Shown here piece after piece: positions 50,458 to 62,047 of a stretch of DNA of 64,000 nucleotides; the first letter of the stretch is position 1; the number at the start of each line of letters is the position of its first letter. Source of the DNA: Phoenix dactylifera (lineage: Eukaryota; Streptophyta; Magnoliopsida; Arecales; Arecaceae); NCBI RefSeq assembly GCF_009389715.1, contig NW_024068191.1:124001-188000 (forward strand), given 5' to 3'. The notes under the pieces were generated by a model, which saw nothing but the letters and a program-made list of their open reading frames with translations, was not told where the DNA came from and did no database searches. Made by a program: the position numbers and the translations under genes.

Positions 50458-50816
50458 TTCTACTCAGCGAATAACCGATGTGGGACTAAACACACGCCTA
50501 CACGGGTCCTCACATACTCCTTCCGTTTAAGTCCCGACATCCTTGTTAGGCTAAGGATTTAAATCTATTCAAATCTAATCATAAATACCATGATCGGCCC
50601 GTGGTCAGCCCCAATGGATCCGTGCTGCAGTGTTCCCTAGTTCACATAGGTTATGGGTCGGATCCGCTCTGATACCATTTGTAACAACCCAGGACCTCAC
50701 CCAAAATGGCTAGTCGAAAGGTATTATTTGGGTTCCTTGATTCTGTATAAGTACCCAAGATCTACCCAGCGAATAACCGATGTGGGACTAAACACATGCC
50801 TGCACAGGTCCTCACA
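50458..50816 (-). mobile_element. TRIM LTR element with tRNA-iMet primer site
   Basis: On the minus strand a 137-bp LTR (50,680-50,816; TGTGAGGACC to TTGTTACA) is followed after two bases by TGGTATCAGAGC (50,666-50,677), an exact tRNA-iMet primer site. A 151-bp non-coding interior and a partial second LTR (about 50,458-50,514) follow. The LTR holds the GTCCCACATCGGTTATTCG text seen in many plant TRIMs. The element is incomplete at its left end, has no coding capacity and no visible target duplication. Only a short stretch of the two LTRs can be compared, so age is uncertain. Confidence 0.8.
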
Positions 50817-53747
50817 AAGGAAAAGTATTCCACTCCTCCACTTTCATTGCTAAGACACAACATGGTCACTGTCAACTCCCTGGTTCAGATTTGGGCAAGG
50901 AAAAGCTACTACAGCATCCTGTTATACAGATACCTGCAGCAGTAGAACCAGCTAACTAAGCTATACCCACTCATACAACTAAAATCCACAACCTGACAAG
51001 GACCATACATCATGGGTGATTTACAAGATTAAAATACCCTGTACAAAAGTAACATCAGCAGCACTGCTTAGTGTCAAAACAGCACCCAGTCACCCTATGC
51101 AATCAGCCATGTATCCCAGGTAAGTGCAGCCAGATTTAAGAGGTATAGCAGGGTCCCCTACTGCAATCAAATGGTGAGCAAGAACAGCTGTCTGCCCTTT
51201 GAACATACTCTTGGCTTTCCTAAGGAAAAGAGAGCCGAGCATATTCAGAGCAGTGGAAAAGACACAGAGATGTAGAAAACCATAAAGGCAACCCAACCAG
51301 CCAGCAGCAGACGTAAGGAAACATTAACTCTCCCAACCCATCAGGGGAGTTAAAAGCGAAACTACTGGCCAAGCACAACATACTGCCTTGAAAAAATGCA
51401 CCTGACTGGATGGCCTCTTTTGTGACAAGAATTTCTCTGAAAGAACCAAGCGGATGTTTCTTACTCACTTTGCTAGCTTGTTTTTTTTTTTGACTTTATT
51501 GGCTGCATTCATGCATGTGTCGCGTGAGGCGCCGTTGTACCAAAAAGAAAGTTTAATTAAGTACCAATGATGGCGAGCACTGACCCGGAACATATTGATT
51601 TAGAACCCAGATAAATAGATCTGAATGGTGTATATGATGGTTAGTGCACTTACTATGAGTACAAACTGATGTGATGACAAAATAGGGTCCAATTTTAGTG
51701 CTACACATTGCCCCTTAAGTCGAAAACGTAGCTTTAATACCATTGCCCAATGACAAGTTTCCAATTGAGGCTAATATATATCCTCGTTGCAGTATTTAGC
51801 CAATCGAAATAGGTTCGGTGCTGGAAGTGGTTGTGGCATTTTCTTTTTTTGGTTGAAAAAATGGGGCATGGTTATGTGCATAGGTGGTTGGCACCCTTGA
51901 ATGCAAAAATTTTTGTGGGTAAACCCTAGTTCGCAAGAAATCGTTTGTGAGGATTAATTGTTGCTTCAGCATTGCATTTGCTCTTGACTAGGTGGAAATG
52001 TGTATGATTGGACTTTATAGGTGCCACAATAATATCTAGATCCTTCCTTAATTGGATGGAGCATATTCATTAAATTATTGCTCGACACAATGATACATTG
52101 ATGCTCCAATGGCAAATCAGCTATATGCAAGACGAAGAAACACGACGACCCACTTGATTTTGTCTGTTTATTGACTATGATCTGTAAAACAAAGTTTTAT
52201 GCCATGAGAACCCATATTATAAGTTATAACATCATTTGAGGCAATATTCTATGTCTATTGATAAAAACAAGCCACATGCTTCATAGTCAGGGCCATTCAG
52301 GGCCACCAGTTTTGTGATACTTTCTTTTGAAACAGGATGCAAATAGAGCTGTTTGTTTTGATATGAGTTATTGTAGAATTGTTCTTCCGGGAATAAAGAT
52401 TGATTGCCAAGACATAAGTTATGCAGTGAGGAAGAAAATCCTAAGCATGAAGGCATACAATTAGGCAAAATATTACTAAAGGATTCAATGATCAAAGGTG
52501 GATGGCAGTGTTTGATGGCAACTTTGCTGTTTGATCATTTTAGGTTTTAAAATCAATATAGACAGATGCAAGGTGGTGTTACCTCCTTTAAAACACTTCT
52601 TTCAATTACGAGAACAAGCAACTTGGGAAAGCGAAGGCAACAAATTTGATCTTACAGCAATGAATGACATAATGCCATGTAATTTTAAAAGAATATCATA
52701 CAGCATTTTACAGCTAGAAAGTAGTATTTAGAACAATAAAATTGGTCGATTTGCAAGGAGTTTTGGTACAATTGACATTATAAGAATTCTTGGATGGCTA
52801 TATTTTGTTGCTTGAGCAGCTTAATTATTTGTTATTCAAACATTTGGTCTTACATTTTTACTTCTTGAGAACTTGGATGGGTTAAATGTCCAGTTCAGAT
52901 TGGGTGAGAGTAGGATTCAAATCTAGGTTGTAGTATCAGTGACTTCACCGAGCCAATTAGCACCCTCATTGTCCTTATTGTGTCAAGTCACAATTTTGTA
53001 ATACAAAGAATAATATTACCTCATACAAAGAATAAAACTCCTTAGAATATGAATACTATTTTGTATATTGAAGCAAATTAATTTGTATAAAAAATTCTTT
53101 AGGGCATCGATTACATGCACATGAAAGTTTCTTTGAGCCCATCAATTGTAGCTTGGCAGCTTCATAGTTAATTATCTCTGCATCAAATTTTGTGAGGTAT
53201 GGAAATCTCACTCATGATGTCTATTAGGAGAATTTTTCATATCCTTAAAACGGGAGGTCAAAATATTACTCTTTATAAAATATAACTAAATGCTAACATT
53301 CCATTATATCAAGGCAACAAAAATTGTATGGTTCATTTTTCATTTTCAGCATTTAAATCTTCTTAGTAACTTGCACAGCTTCCCACAATCAGAAAATTTC
53401 TCCATTTATTCAAGTCCAAGAAATGATGCAATTCGCGAGATCGAGTTTAACTTTCAAGCACGATCGACACAAATAATCCATGGACAATTATCAGCCATAA
53501 TTCATTTACGACAGGATAAGATGCAATAGAAGCTGTCCACTTGGTCTCCCTCTCAAAGACCCAAAGATTAAAAATAAATTCCAGAATCGAGACTTGAGCT
53601 ATTACCCTTAGATCTTAACCACAAATATTGCAAGGTGTTTCCTACCCCTCCCTCAAGTTGCCATCCTCCCATCTTAGGATTAAATTCCAAGTTTGATTCA
53701 CCCTCATATCATCAATAATGGTGGGTGGCTTCTAATCTAAGAACTCA
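50817..53747. other. Gene-free spacer
   Basis: The segment 50,880-51,480 has an exon-like base composition, with minus-strand frames of 68 and 82 codons, but no recognisable protein. It may be a fragment of a transcribed region. The rest is AT-rich unique DNA. Confidence 0.4.
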
Positions 53748-54105
53748 TTTTGTTCCTCGAAAAGAGAGAAGGAAAAGTATGGTCAACAGAAAAATAGAGA
53801 AATGCCTTATATTTGGTTAGAGTTTTCAAAGAAAAGGTGAAAAATGGTTTTTCCATAAGAATAAGCACACATTTTATGAAAAGGAAAAATTTATTTTAGA
53901 TATGAAAAAGTTCAATTTCTAAAAATTAAGATAATTTTTTAAAAATATTTTTAAACTTTTAGATAAAATAAGATAATTTTTTTTTAATCAACGCAAAACA
54001 TATATTTTATATAATTTTTCTATAAAAAATAGATACTTAAATAAACATAAACTATTTTACAATATGCCACTTTTTTATAATCAATTAAATATATAAATAT
54101 TATTT
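53748..54105. repeat. Dispersed AT-rich repeat, copy 2
   Basis: Same family and orientation as 20,498-20,830: shared GTATGGTCAACA near the start and TTTTTATAATCAA--AAATATA near the end. It lies about 520 bp before the GAUT15-like start codon. A short (TA)n follows at 54,140-54,156. Confidence 0.5.
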
Positions 54106-54627
54106 TTTAAGTATTAGATACTGACACATCAGCTTTTTATATATATATATATATATTAGTAAAAAAAATTCTTGCATGCATGGAGGAGCGTTTGGGTGTC
54201 ATTTTCGCAATTTTGTCGGTGGACAAGCCCACAATTTTGCCAAATTTCAGGGGGCAATCTGGAAACCTGGTGCTTTTTGCGTCGAAGGCTCTCTCCTAAG
54301 TGGGCTCCCTGCGGCTTTTGAACGCGGCTTCTGTCGCCCCCTCTCTCTTCCCATTCCCACTCTCCCCACTTAACTCTACTTTCTAATCCTAAGGTTAATA
54401 AATACTCAATTCAACCCCCCTCTCTCCTCTCATATTCTTTCGAGATCTAATCTAGTATTTTTCCTATCGTTTTCCAGCTTTGGACAAGGGAATGCGGGGG
54501 AGGAAGAAGAAGCGGAAATCTCGATCGCCAATAAGTTCGGACCTGGTTTCCTTTTCTTGAAACTATTCGTGTATATATTAGCAGGAGACGGGTCATTGGA
54601 AACGAAGAGATCGAAACGAGAAGAGGA

Positions 54628-57600
54628 ATGCAGTTTTATTCCTGGTCGGAGGAGCGGAGAGTGACGATATCGAGCTTGGGATCTTGGGAGGTTATGAAGT
54701 TTAAGGGATCCAATCGACGGTTCTCCTGCCGCTCCGTTCTGCCCAGTGTTCTCATAGCAGGGATTTTGCTCCCTTTTCTCTTCATCAGAGTAGCTTTTCT
54801 CGCCCTCGATGCCGCTGCTTCCATTTGCCACCCCATCAGTATGCGATCCATCTCATTTATTCATTATTATTTTGTCCTATAACTTATTAAATTGTTTATG
54901 CAACAACTCATTCTTGTTTTTTAAATTGAAATTAGGTTGCTTGGGTTGGAGGTTTGGGCCAAGGTTTCTCAGAGGAAGCGATGCATCGAGGGTGAGTTCA
55001 TCGTTATTATTACTTTTTACCACGGCTGTATAGTTTCACCGCGGGTGAGTTTTATTTATTTTTTTAATTAGGTTTTTTTTACATAAATATCCACCGACAT
55101 ATCAAATTTTGCATCAATGCCCTTCTAAATTATTTGCATGTATACTCATATAAAATACTTGATTTATTATTTTATCATTTTTTATCCTTATTTTTTAATA
55201 TATACCACGCTATCTAACATTATTAAAAAAATTAACGATTTCAAATAAAAATGACCAAAATATTTTTAATAAGTAGATGTTAAAAAAAAAACATTTATAA
55301 AACGGCATGATATCTACGTGCCACTTGGCGACTTAAATAATGTTATTATTTTTATCTGGTTGATTATTTTTTAAATATGTTGTAGAAACAGAATGAAATA
55401 ATAAAAGTAGCAGCATTATAATCCTTTTCTGGTACATATGCGTATATATCTTCCTTCAATTTTCTTTTATCCTAGCTTTAAATTTCTGATCTCCTGGGTG
55501 GGATAATTTTTTCCTTAATATATATGGAAAGGTTGTTATTACATATTCCTTTTTATTTTTTTCACTGCTAAAACTACCTCACATTTTTTTTTGGCTACAT
55601 AAAATACTTCACTTTCAATTATTTGATTTGTTCTTGTTACATCCTGGGCTTTCATCTGGTGCTTACAGTCACCGTGGTTAGCAGGAATTTGCGATGGAGT
55701 TGAGAAGAGTCTACGTGCAAGGGGCAGGAGGAGGAGGGTATATAGATCGAAAGGTGGTGGAAGCTGCACCGGATTCATTGGAGGACTTGATAGCAGAAAT
55801 GAGCTCTTCCTCGTCCTATCATCAACTTGACGTCAAAACATTTGTGTTAAAGACCAAGGCCATGGTACGTTCTCCACTTGAAATTCTCTTGTTTGGCTAT
55901 TTGACAAACACTCAATCCAAACCTCTAATTAAATATATACCCTTCTGGCTCCACCTGACCAATTTTTTGACGAAAGATCCTTGCACCCATCCTAGTAATT
56001 AAGATGACCTGCATGCTACACTACGCTGGGTCATTGACCATTGAATGTTTTTGTGAAGGAATTCTCCTATGAAATGATGGACCAGCCCCCTTCATATCTT
56101 GTTTTATGATGGTTGCTAGTCTTTGGTAGGAGAGCAGCATTCACCGCTGCAACATGTATTTGGCATGGGCCCTACAAGAAGAATTTTTTATACCTTTTAT
56201 AGGGAAACTTGAAAGCAAGTTAAATGACCAAGGGCATCACCACAAACTGCACTAAACTAGTTACATGGTGACATCATATTCACCAAAGAGAACTCCTAAA
56301 TCATGGAGCCGATGTGGTTCTATGCACAAGAAGCTACCCAATCAGTAACACTGTAGATATAGGCTGCCTTACAATATCTCAACATGGAGATCATGCATTT
56401 CAAATCTTTCAAGTTAGGGTGGATATCATCATGATCGGTCCACAATCCTGGGATCCAAGAAATGACTAACTTTAAAAGATGGTTAAATGAGTTGCCATGT
56501 AAGTTCTACTAGGCATGTCCCAATCCATTTTCCTTTCGGTACAGTCCATTACCCAAGAGCTTTTTTTTTTTTTGAGCAAAATAAAGTAAAACAAACTAAA
56601 TTAACTAGTACAAAGTCAGTTATACATGGAAGATACGGTTTCTCTGAACATAGGACCATGTCTTACGATCCAACACAACCAGTGGTTGCAGTGTCTGTCG
56701 GATGGAGAACATCTTGAGTTGGTTCTCTCGGATTTATTCTAGGCAAAAGCTAGCGGGACCTCATCTCTGGCAGCATGGTCCATATCAACTTATGAGTGCT
56801 GGAGTTAAATTATATGACCAAGTAGACTGTACTCTGTACTGGAGTTTTTGCCAGTTTGATTAAATTCGCCTCAGATGACACTGCTGAGCCCCCAGCAGTT
56901 GGGTCATGCGATATTATTGTGGCATGAATCTACTAGTTGGTTCGCTCCATCAGGTAGTGCAAACACGGGGACCATGAAAATTATTTGCCCCCAATCAATC
57001 TATCTTGTCTCCATGTTGACTCCTTGGGGGTAGAGTTCTGCTGGATGGAGTACGGCACATTGGAGTTGGCCTGAGCCGAAACTTTGAACATGGGTTTTGT
57101 TTACCAGCCCGTCAGAGCTCATGCAACGATATATGTTTTATGTGAGTCCTAATTTTGTTGGGAGCATTGTGTCAGACTTGACGAGTAGTTCAAAAATTTA
57201 TTTCAGTCATATATTATGATTTTTGTCCAATTTGTTTAACATCATTTCTGGGCTCCGTAGACACAACTTGCATAAAAATCATGAACTAGTATGACCTTTT
57301 ACAGACATGAACCAGATGAAATCCAACTTTGTATTACGGGCTTCTTTTTCTTGTGCACACGGACAGGCTTTGCTTATCAAATAGTGATTGTGGTTACTCC
57401 AGGCTTAGGCCTAGTGCAAATAATCTTGAAACCCTCACCTCGTCGATGATTTTGCTGTAAATCATCTTGAAAGTTGTCGGAGGATGATCGATCTTTGTTG
57501 CACTGCATTTTCCAGACAATTGAAAACCAGTCTGGCAGTATGCAAATTGCAGGCAGATTTAAAATAGAAATATTTGTCGCTGAATTATGGGCAAATTTTT

Positions 57601-59592
57601 GAGCTATTCTTGCATAATCAAAGTGACCGAACAACATACAATTATCATGAATTTATGTTTCATTCATGAATTATACATGATAATTCAATACATTGTCTGT
57701 AAATCAGTTTTGCTATATGTTGTTGGTGATGGTGGTGACTTTTTTGTTGTTGTTTATCGTTCTTGTCTCTTATGTGCTTGTTTTAACTTGAATTAATATA
57801 GGATACTTCAGTTATTTTACAATTTTCAATTTATTTAAGTTTTAGTTTTCCGTATATGTTTGTGCTAAACTTTTGGCAAATTCTCTGTATATTTTCCCCC
57901 TCCTTCCAAGAGCCAGCTATTGTACGAAATGATCATGTTGAAAGAAGAATGTAACCCTTTTCTTTTCCCGTCATTAGTATCAGCAATGGAACTGTGTCTA
58001 GTTTTTGTATACCTAACCAATATCTTGAGGTCTTTATGTCAATTTGAGAGATGTAAACCAATCTGAATAATTCAAGTAGGCAAAAGCTTATCTTGTGTCT
58101 TAAAGCTGTTGAACTTGAACTATGCATTAGTTTTGGTTTCCTCAATAATGCTTTCTAAGTTGATCTGATAAGTTATTTTCATTCTTAATATTTAACAGTA
58201 TGTATATCTAATGAGCTACATATTCCAAACAGCTTATGAAGATGGATCACAAAGTCCAATTGGCAAGGCGCCAGGCATTGTTCTATGGGCACCTGGCTTC
58301 CATTGGGATTCCAAAGAGCTTGCACTGCCTCAGCCTGAGGCTGACAGAGGAGTATCTAGTGAATGCTGTAGCCCGATCTTCACTTCCACCACCTGAATAT
58401 GCCTCCTGCCTGACCAGTGACTCCTACATTCACTTTGCCCTTATAACTGACAATGTACTTGCAGCTGCTGTTGTTGTCTCCTCCACCGTCAGAAGTTCTG
58501 CTGATCCTGAGAAGATAGTGTTCCACATCATTACTGATAAGAAGACCTACGCTGCAATGCATGCTTGGTTTGCCCTCAACCCTGTCCCTCCTGCAATCGT
58601 GGAGGTCAAAGGCCTTCATCAGCTCGATTGGCCTGCCGATGTGGATGATATGGTCATGGAGACAGTCGAAGAGATCCATCGGAGTTCATCGGCCTATCAT
58701 TACATCAGTAGAGCAGATGAAGAATTCAGAAGACTTGATGCATTGAAACCAAGCACATTTTCGGTCTTGAATTATCTGGGGATTCATCTCCCAGAGGTAA
58801 AACCATCTCATACACAATACATACTTCTGATATTTGAATCGTTGCAACATTAGAACTGATTGTTAGTGACTGTGATAACCAGCTGTTTCCGAAGCTAGAA
58901 AGGGTGATTCTCCTTGATGATGATGTCGTGGTGCAGCGAGACTTAACCCCTTTGTGGGATTTAAATCTCAATGGGAATGTCGTTGGTGCAGTTAGTGCAC
59001 AAAAGAGTGATGAAGGGGGGGACAGCCATTGCATCGGGAAGAAACTTAGTGACTACCTAAACTTCTCAAATCCTATGATATCTTCGTTATCATTGGTATC
59101 GAAGAGAGATCAATGTGCATGGTTGAGTGGCATGACCATTTATGATCTTCAAGCATGGCGATGGACCAATATAACACCGGCCTATCAGCATTGGCTTAAA
59201 CATGCAAGTTCTTATCTTCATCAATATGTTTTTATTGCCTCAAGAAGTTGCTATAGCTAAGGATAGTCTTTGTACAAGCTTTTTTATTTTATTTTTATTT
59301 TTTTGCTATGCAGAACCGTGAGTCCGGATTTGTGCTGTGCCATATGGGATCACTCCCTCCAGCCTTAATAGCTTTCAATGGCCATGTACACCCTATCGAA
59401 CCATCTTGGCATCTGTCGGGATTGGGTTCAAGAATGCCTGATCCTGAGCTTCTGGAATCTGCTGCTGTTGTTCATTTCAGTGGACCACGGAAGCCGTGGC
59501 TGGAGATTGGGTACCCAGCACCACGAGAAATGTGGAGAGCCCACTTCAACCACTCCAATGAGTTCATAAGGCGCTGTAGAGTTGTGGAGTGA
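54628..59592 (+). CDS. GAUT15: GAUT15-like galacturonosyltransferase (GT8)
   Basis: Type II Golgi membrane protein of the GAUT family (CAZy GT8), which transfers galacturonic acid from UDP-GalA onto pectin chains. Six exons, 54,628-54,838, 54,936-54,991, 55,685-55,864, 58,233-58,796, 58,883-59,203 and 59,314-59,592, give 536 aa, against about 540 in Arabidopsis GAUT15. A single membrane anchor spans residues 38-60. The catalytic metal motif is DDD at 349-351 (LLDDDVVVQ) and the C-terminal UDP-binding motif HFSGPRKPW is at 498-506. [20 protein letters not shown] and the [12 protein letters not shown] block place it nearest GAUT15 in my memory, not GAUT13 or 14. Intron 5 starts with GC (GCAAGT), not GT. 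Intron 3 is long (2.4 kb) and intron 2 carries a MITE-like AT-rich repeat. No key residue is missing. Confidence 0.93.
55070..55320. mobile_element. AT-rich MITE in GAUT15-like intron 2
   Basis: Read on the minus strand, its end ACATCTACTTATTAAAAATA and the following 25 bases match the end of the copy-2-specific insert at 13,528-13,792. Non-coding. Both copies sit in or near genes. Confidence 0.5.
55571..55612 (-). mobile_element. Probable tail-only retro-insertion
   Basis: AAACTACCTCAC and AAAATACTTCAC (10 of 12 identical) flank ATTTTTTTTTGGCTACAT. On the minus strand this is ATGTAGCC plus poly(A), close to the ATGTACC plus poly(A) insert at 6,610-6,644. It lies in GAUT15-like intron 2. Confidence 0.4.
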
Positions 59593-61867
59593 AGGTATAT
59601 AACAGGCTAGTGAAGGAAAGAATCTCTTTCTGATCTCAACTACTCCTTGGTTTGCTTATTTGATATCATAGAACATACATGGTTGATAGTTCAATTTCAT
59701 TTTGGTAGGCAAGAGTTAGCAGACTTTAGCAGAGGGAAGAAGGGAGATCCTTCAGTCTTTGCTCAGGCTAGCTTTGTATACTGGTTACTTGTATGAGTGA
59801 AATTTAGCGAAGTCATATATAAGGATGGAGAATACCCGATGGTCCCTTCATGGATATATATCTATATATATATGTATATATAGGAGAATACCCAATGCAC
59901 CTTTATAAGATCTTCAGCTATTTTGAGGTGGAAATGCTCAACCGACGGTAATCCTTTCATTCATGTACTCGAATGATGATTCATATTAAGATTCTATTGT
60001 TATTGAATGACATTTTCATATGTAGTTTTTTTTTTTTTTTCCTTCAGTGCAAATTTGTATTCAGCTTGGGTAGAGGAAGTATGATGTAAGCCACTAATCC
60101 CCCTTCTGATTGCAAGGGTTTGAAGGGAGTCCTGGCAAACAAAAAAGAAAAGAAAAAGAAAAACATAAAGTGATGGGATGTGCGGTTACTGCATCTAGAC
60201 CTTAGATAGCTCTGTCACACATTATCAACTTTCTATTCATAAACAGAACCTAGTAATCAACTAATATCGTTATCTGTGTTTTGATGGTTTATCGTGAGAT
60301 TGCTTTGTTATTTTGTTTTCCTGGATCTTAATCAATCAAATATTGGTCAAATTTCTGCATAAGGATCTGATAACCTGCATGCTATCATTTTTTAATAGAG
60401 TGTCATCCAAACACCAATTGAAATACTGCTGGACCAAATAAACTGCTAGGTTTGAGAAGGACCAGGCTTTATGCAATCATCCTGTTAAGGCGGTGCTGAA
60501 GCTTTAGTCCTATTGTTTAGCTGAGCCCGAGACCATCTTTTTCTTTTTCTGTAAGCTAATTACTGGTGAGGCCTGGCTTAAGTAGGCCGGCCTCTGCTTG
60601 TTCTCTTACCAAATGAGCTAGTATGAGCCACTTGGTGAGCTGAGTCTGAGGATTTCATAAACAGCTTGATTCAATCGAACCATATGGGCCACTATCAGCT
60701 GCTTGGTGCTACAAATTTTACAACAACCAATGACCAATTTATAAGACCAAATTCAGATGTGCTCTGCTTAGTGGTCCAAGTTTCATCAGACAATGAGATA
60801 AGACCAATTTAAACACTTAGAAAGCACCTCCTAAGATGTGTGAACACAGAACCGGGTGCAACCGCTGAAATATAGCGAACTTTGTTTTACATTATTGTAT
60901 TGAGAAGGACAACCTACTAGCCATACGAATTGAACTGATACCTCTGTCTAAAGCTAGACATGAAGCATGTGTTAGTACTGCTCTTAGCTAAATATATTTT
61001 AAGCTCTCTATTGAGATTGACAGTAAACTTGTCTCTTCTGTTGTTTAAGCCAAGCAAGAGCTCGTTAACATCATGCCCTTAAGCACTTCCCCACACGGCT
61101 TTATCTGTCGTAACTTCTTGCTTGGGGTTTGGTTGTACCTCGTTTTTGACATCAAGGTGTTAAGAGGCTTCGAATATTTGGCCGTATTGGGAGCCCGTCA
61201 ACAAGTTCTGCTGAGATCGAAGAATGATATTAAGTTTTTGATGTGCCAAACACTGTTTTAGAAGGAAGAGAATTGGGAGCGCCAGTCACGTAAGCCAAAT
61301 AGAATCAATCTTTTCAAACTTGAGGATAAGGCTGGGGTCGTTTTCAGGGCTATGTGGAGCTTTGGAATTGTACATTGTAATGCGGAATTCACTCAGCTTA
61401 TTGGAGGAGAGGTTTCCTCTCGTTTGTTGAGAAAAAAATGGGGAGGTTAATACAAGTTGGACTCTTTGGATGAGCTAAATTTTTTAATATCATACACCCG
61501 AGTGATATGTGCATTTATTTATTATTCATTACTCGAAGTATTCTAATGGAAGAGGATAGAATGGATTGTTAGGTAGAAGAGAAGTGAAACCATTACTAAA
61601 GCTTTTGTGCAATAGGAGGGGCAAAGCTCGACTCCAAATAGATTACATAGCAATGTTTATGTCGTGGTCTACTAATGCCATCTTAGCTGCCCTTTGGAAT
61701 CATTTGGAAGAAAGTTCGCTAATATTAGTGTGCCGAAGCAAAGCTCTTTATTTTTTTTTTTTTTGTGCGCGCGCGCCAGTGACGAACTTTTCTCACGAGG
61801 TGGTTTTATAGGGTCTTGCTAAACCAACCAAATCAGAGTAGCCATGACATTGCTTCTTTGAGGTTCA
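59593..61867. other. GAUT15-like 3' UTR and spacer
   Basis: The 3' UTR probably ends near 59,830-60,010. The rest holds no recognisable gene; short frames at 61,073 and 61,566 look non-coding. A CG-rich dinucleotide patch (GCGCGCGC) lies at about 61,767. Confidence 0.5.
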
Positions 61868-62047
61868 GGTTGTATCTTTCGTGCAAAATAGTGATTTCTC
61901 TTTGGGCAAAATGTTGTCCATCGGATTATGCTCCGCACAAATTCCAAAGCACTCCAAACTTCTGCATTGATTTGCTTATATAAATCTTAATGATCCAACG
62001 AAGGATTCATGCGAAAGAAGGTTTATTCCATGCAAAAGAGATGGTAC
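61868..62047. mobile_element. Possible 180-bp MITE of the GGTTG(T/C)ATCTTT family
   Basis: The left end GGTTGTATCTTTCGTGCAAAA resembles the ends of the elements at 122 and 16,823. The right end in reverse (GGTACCATCTCTTTTGCATG) is a weaker inverted match. A related left end also occurs at 62,480 (GGTTGTATCTTTCATACGGA) with a poor partner near 62,624. Confidence 0.3.

Noticed and set aside
50880-51480. Exon-like composition with 68- and 82-codon minus-strand frames
   Set aside because: Frames are short, mutually shifted and unlike known proteins; the poly-T run at its right edge is on the wrong side for a retroposed minus-strand transcript.
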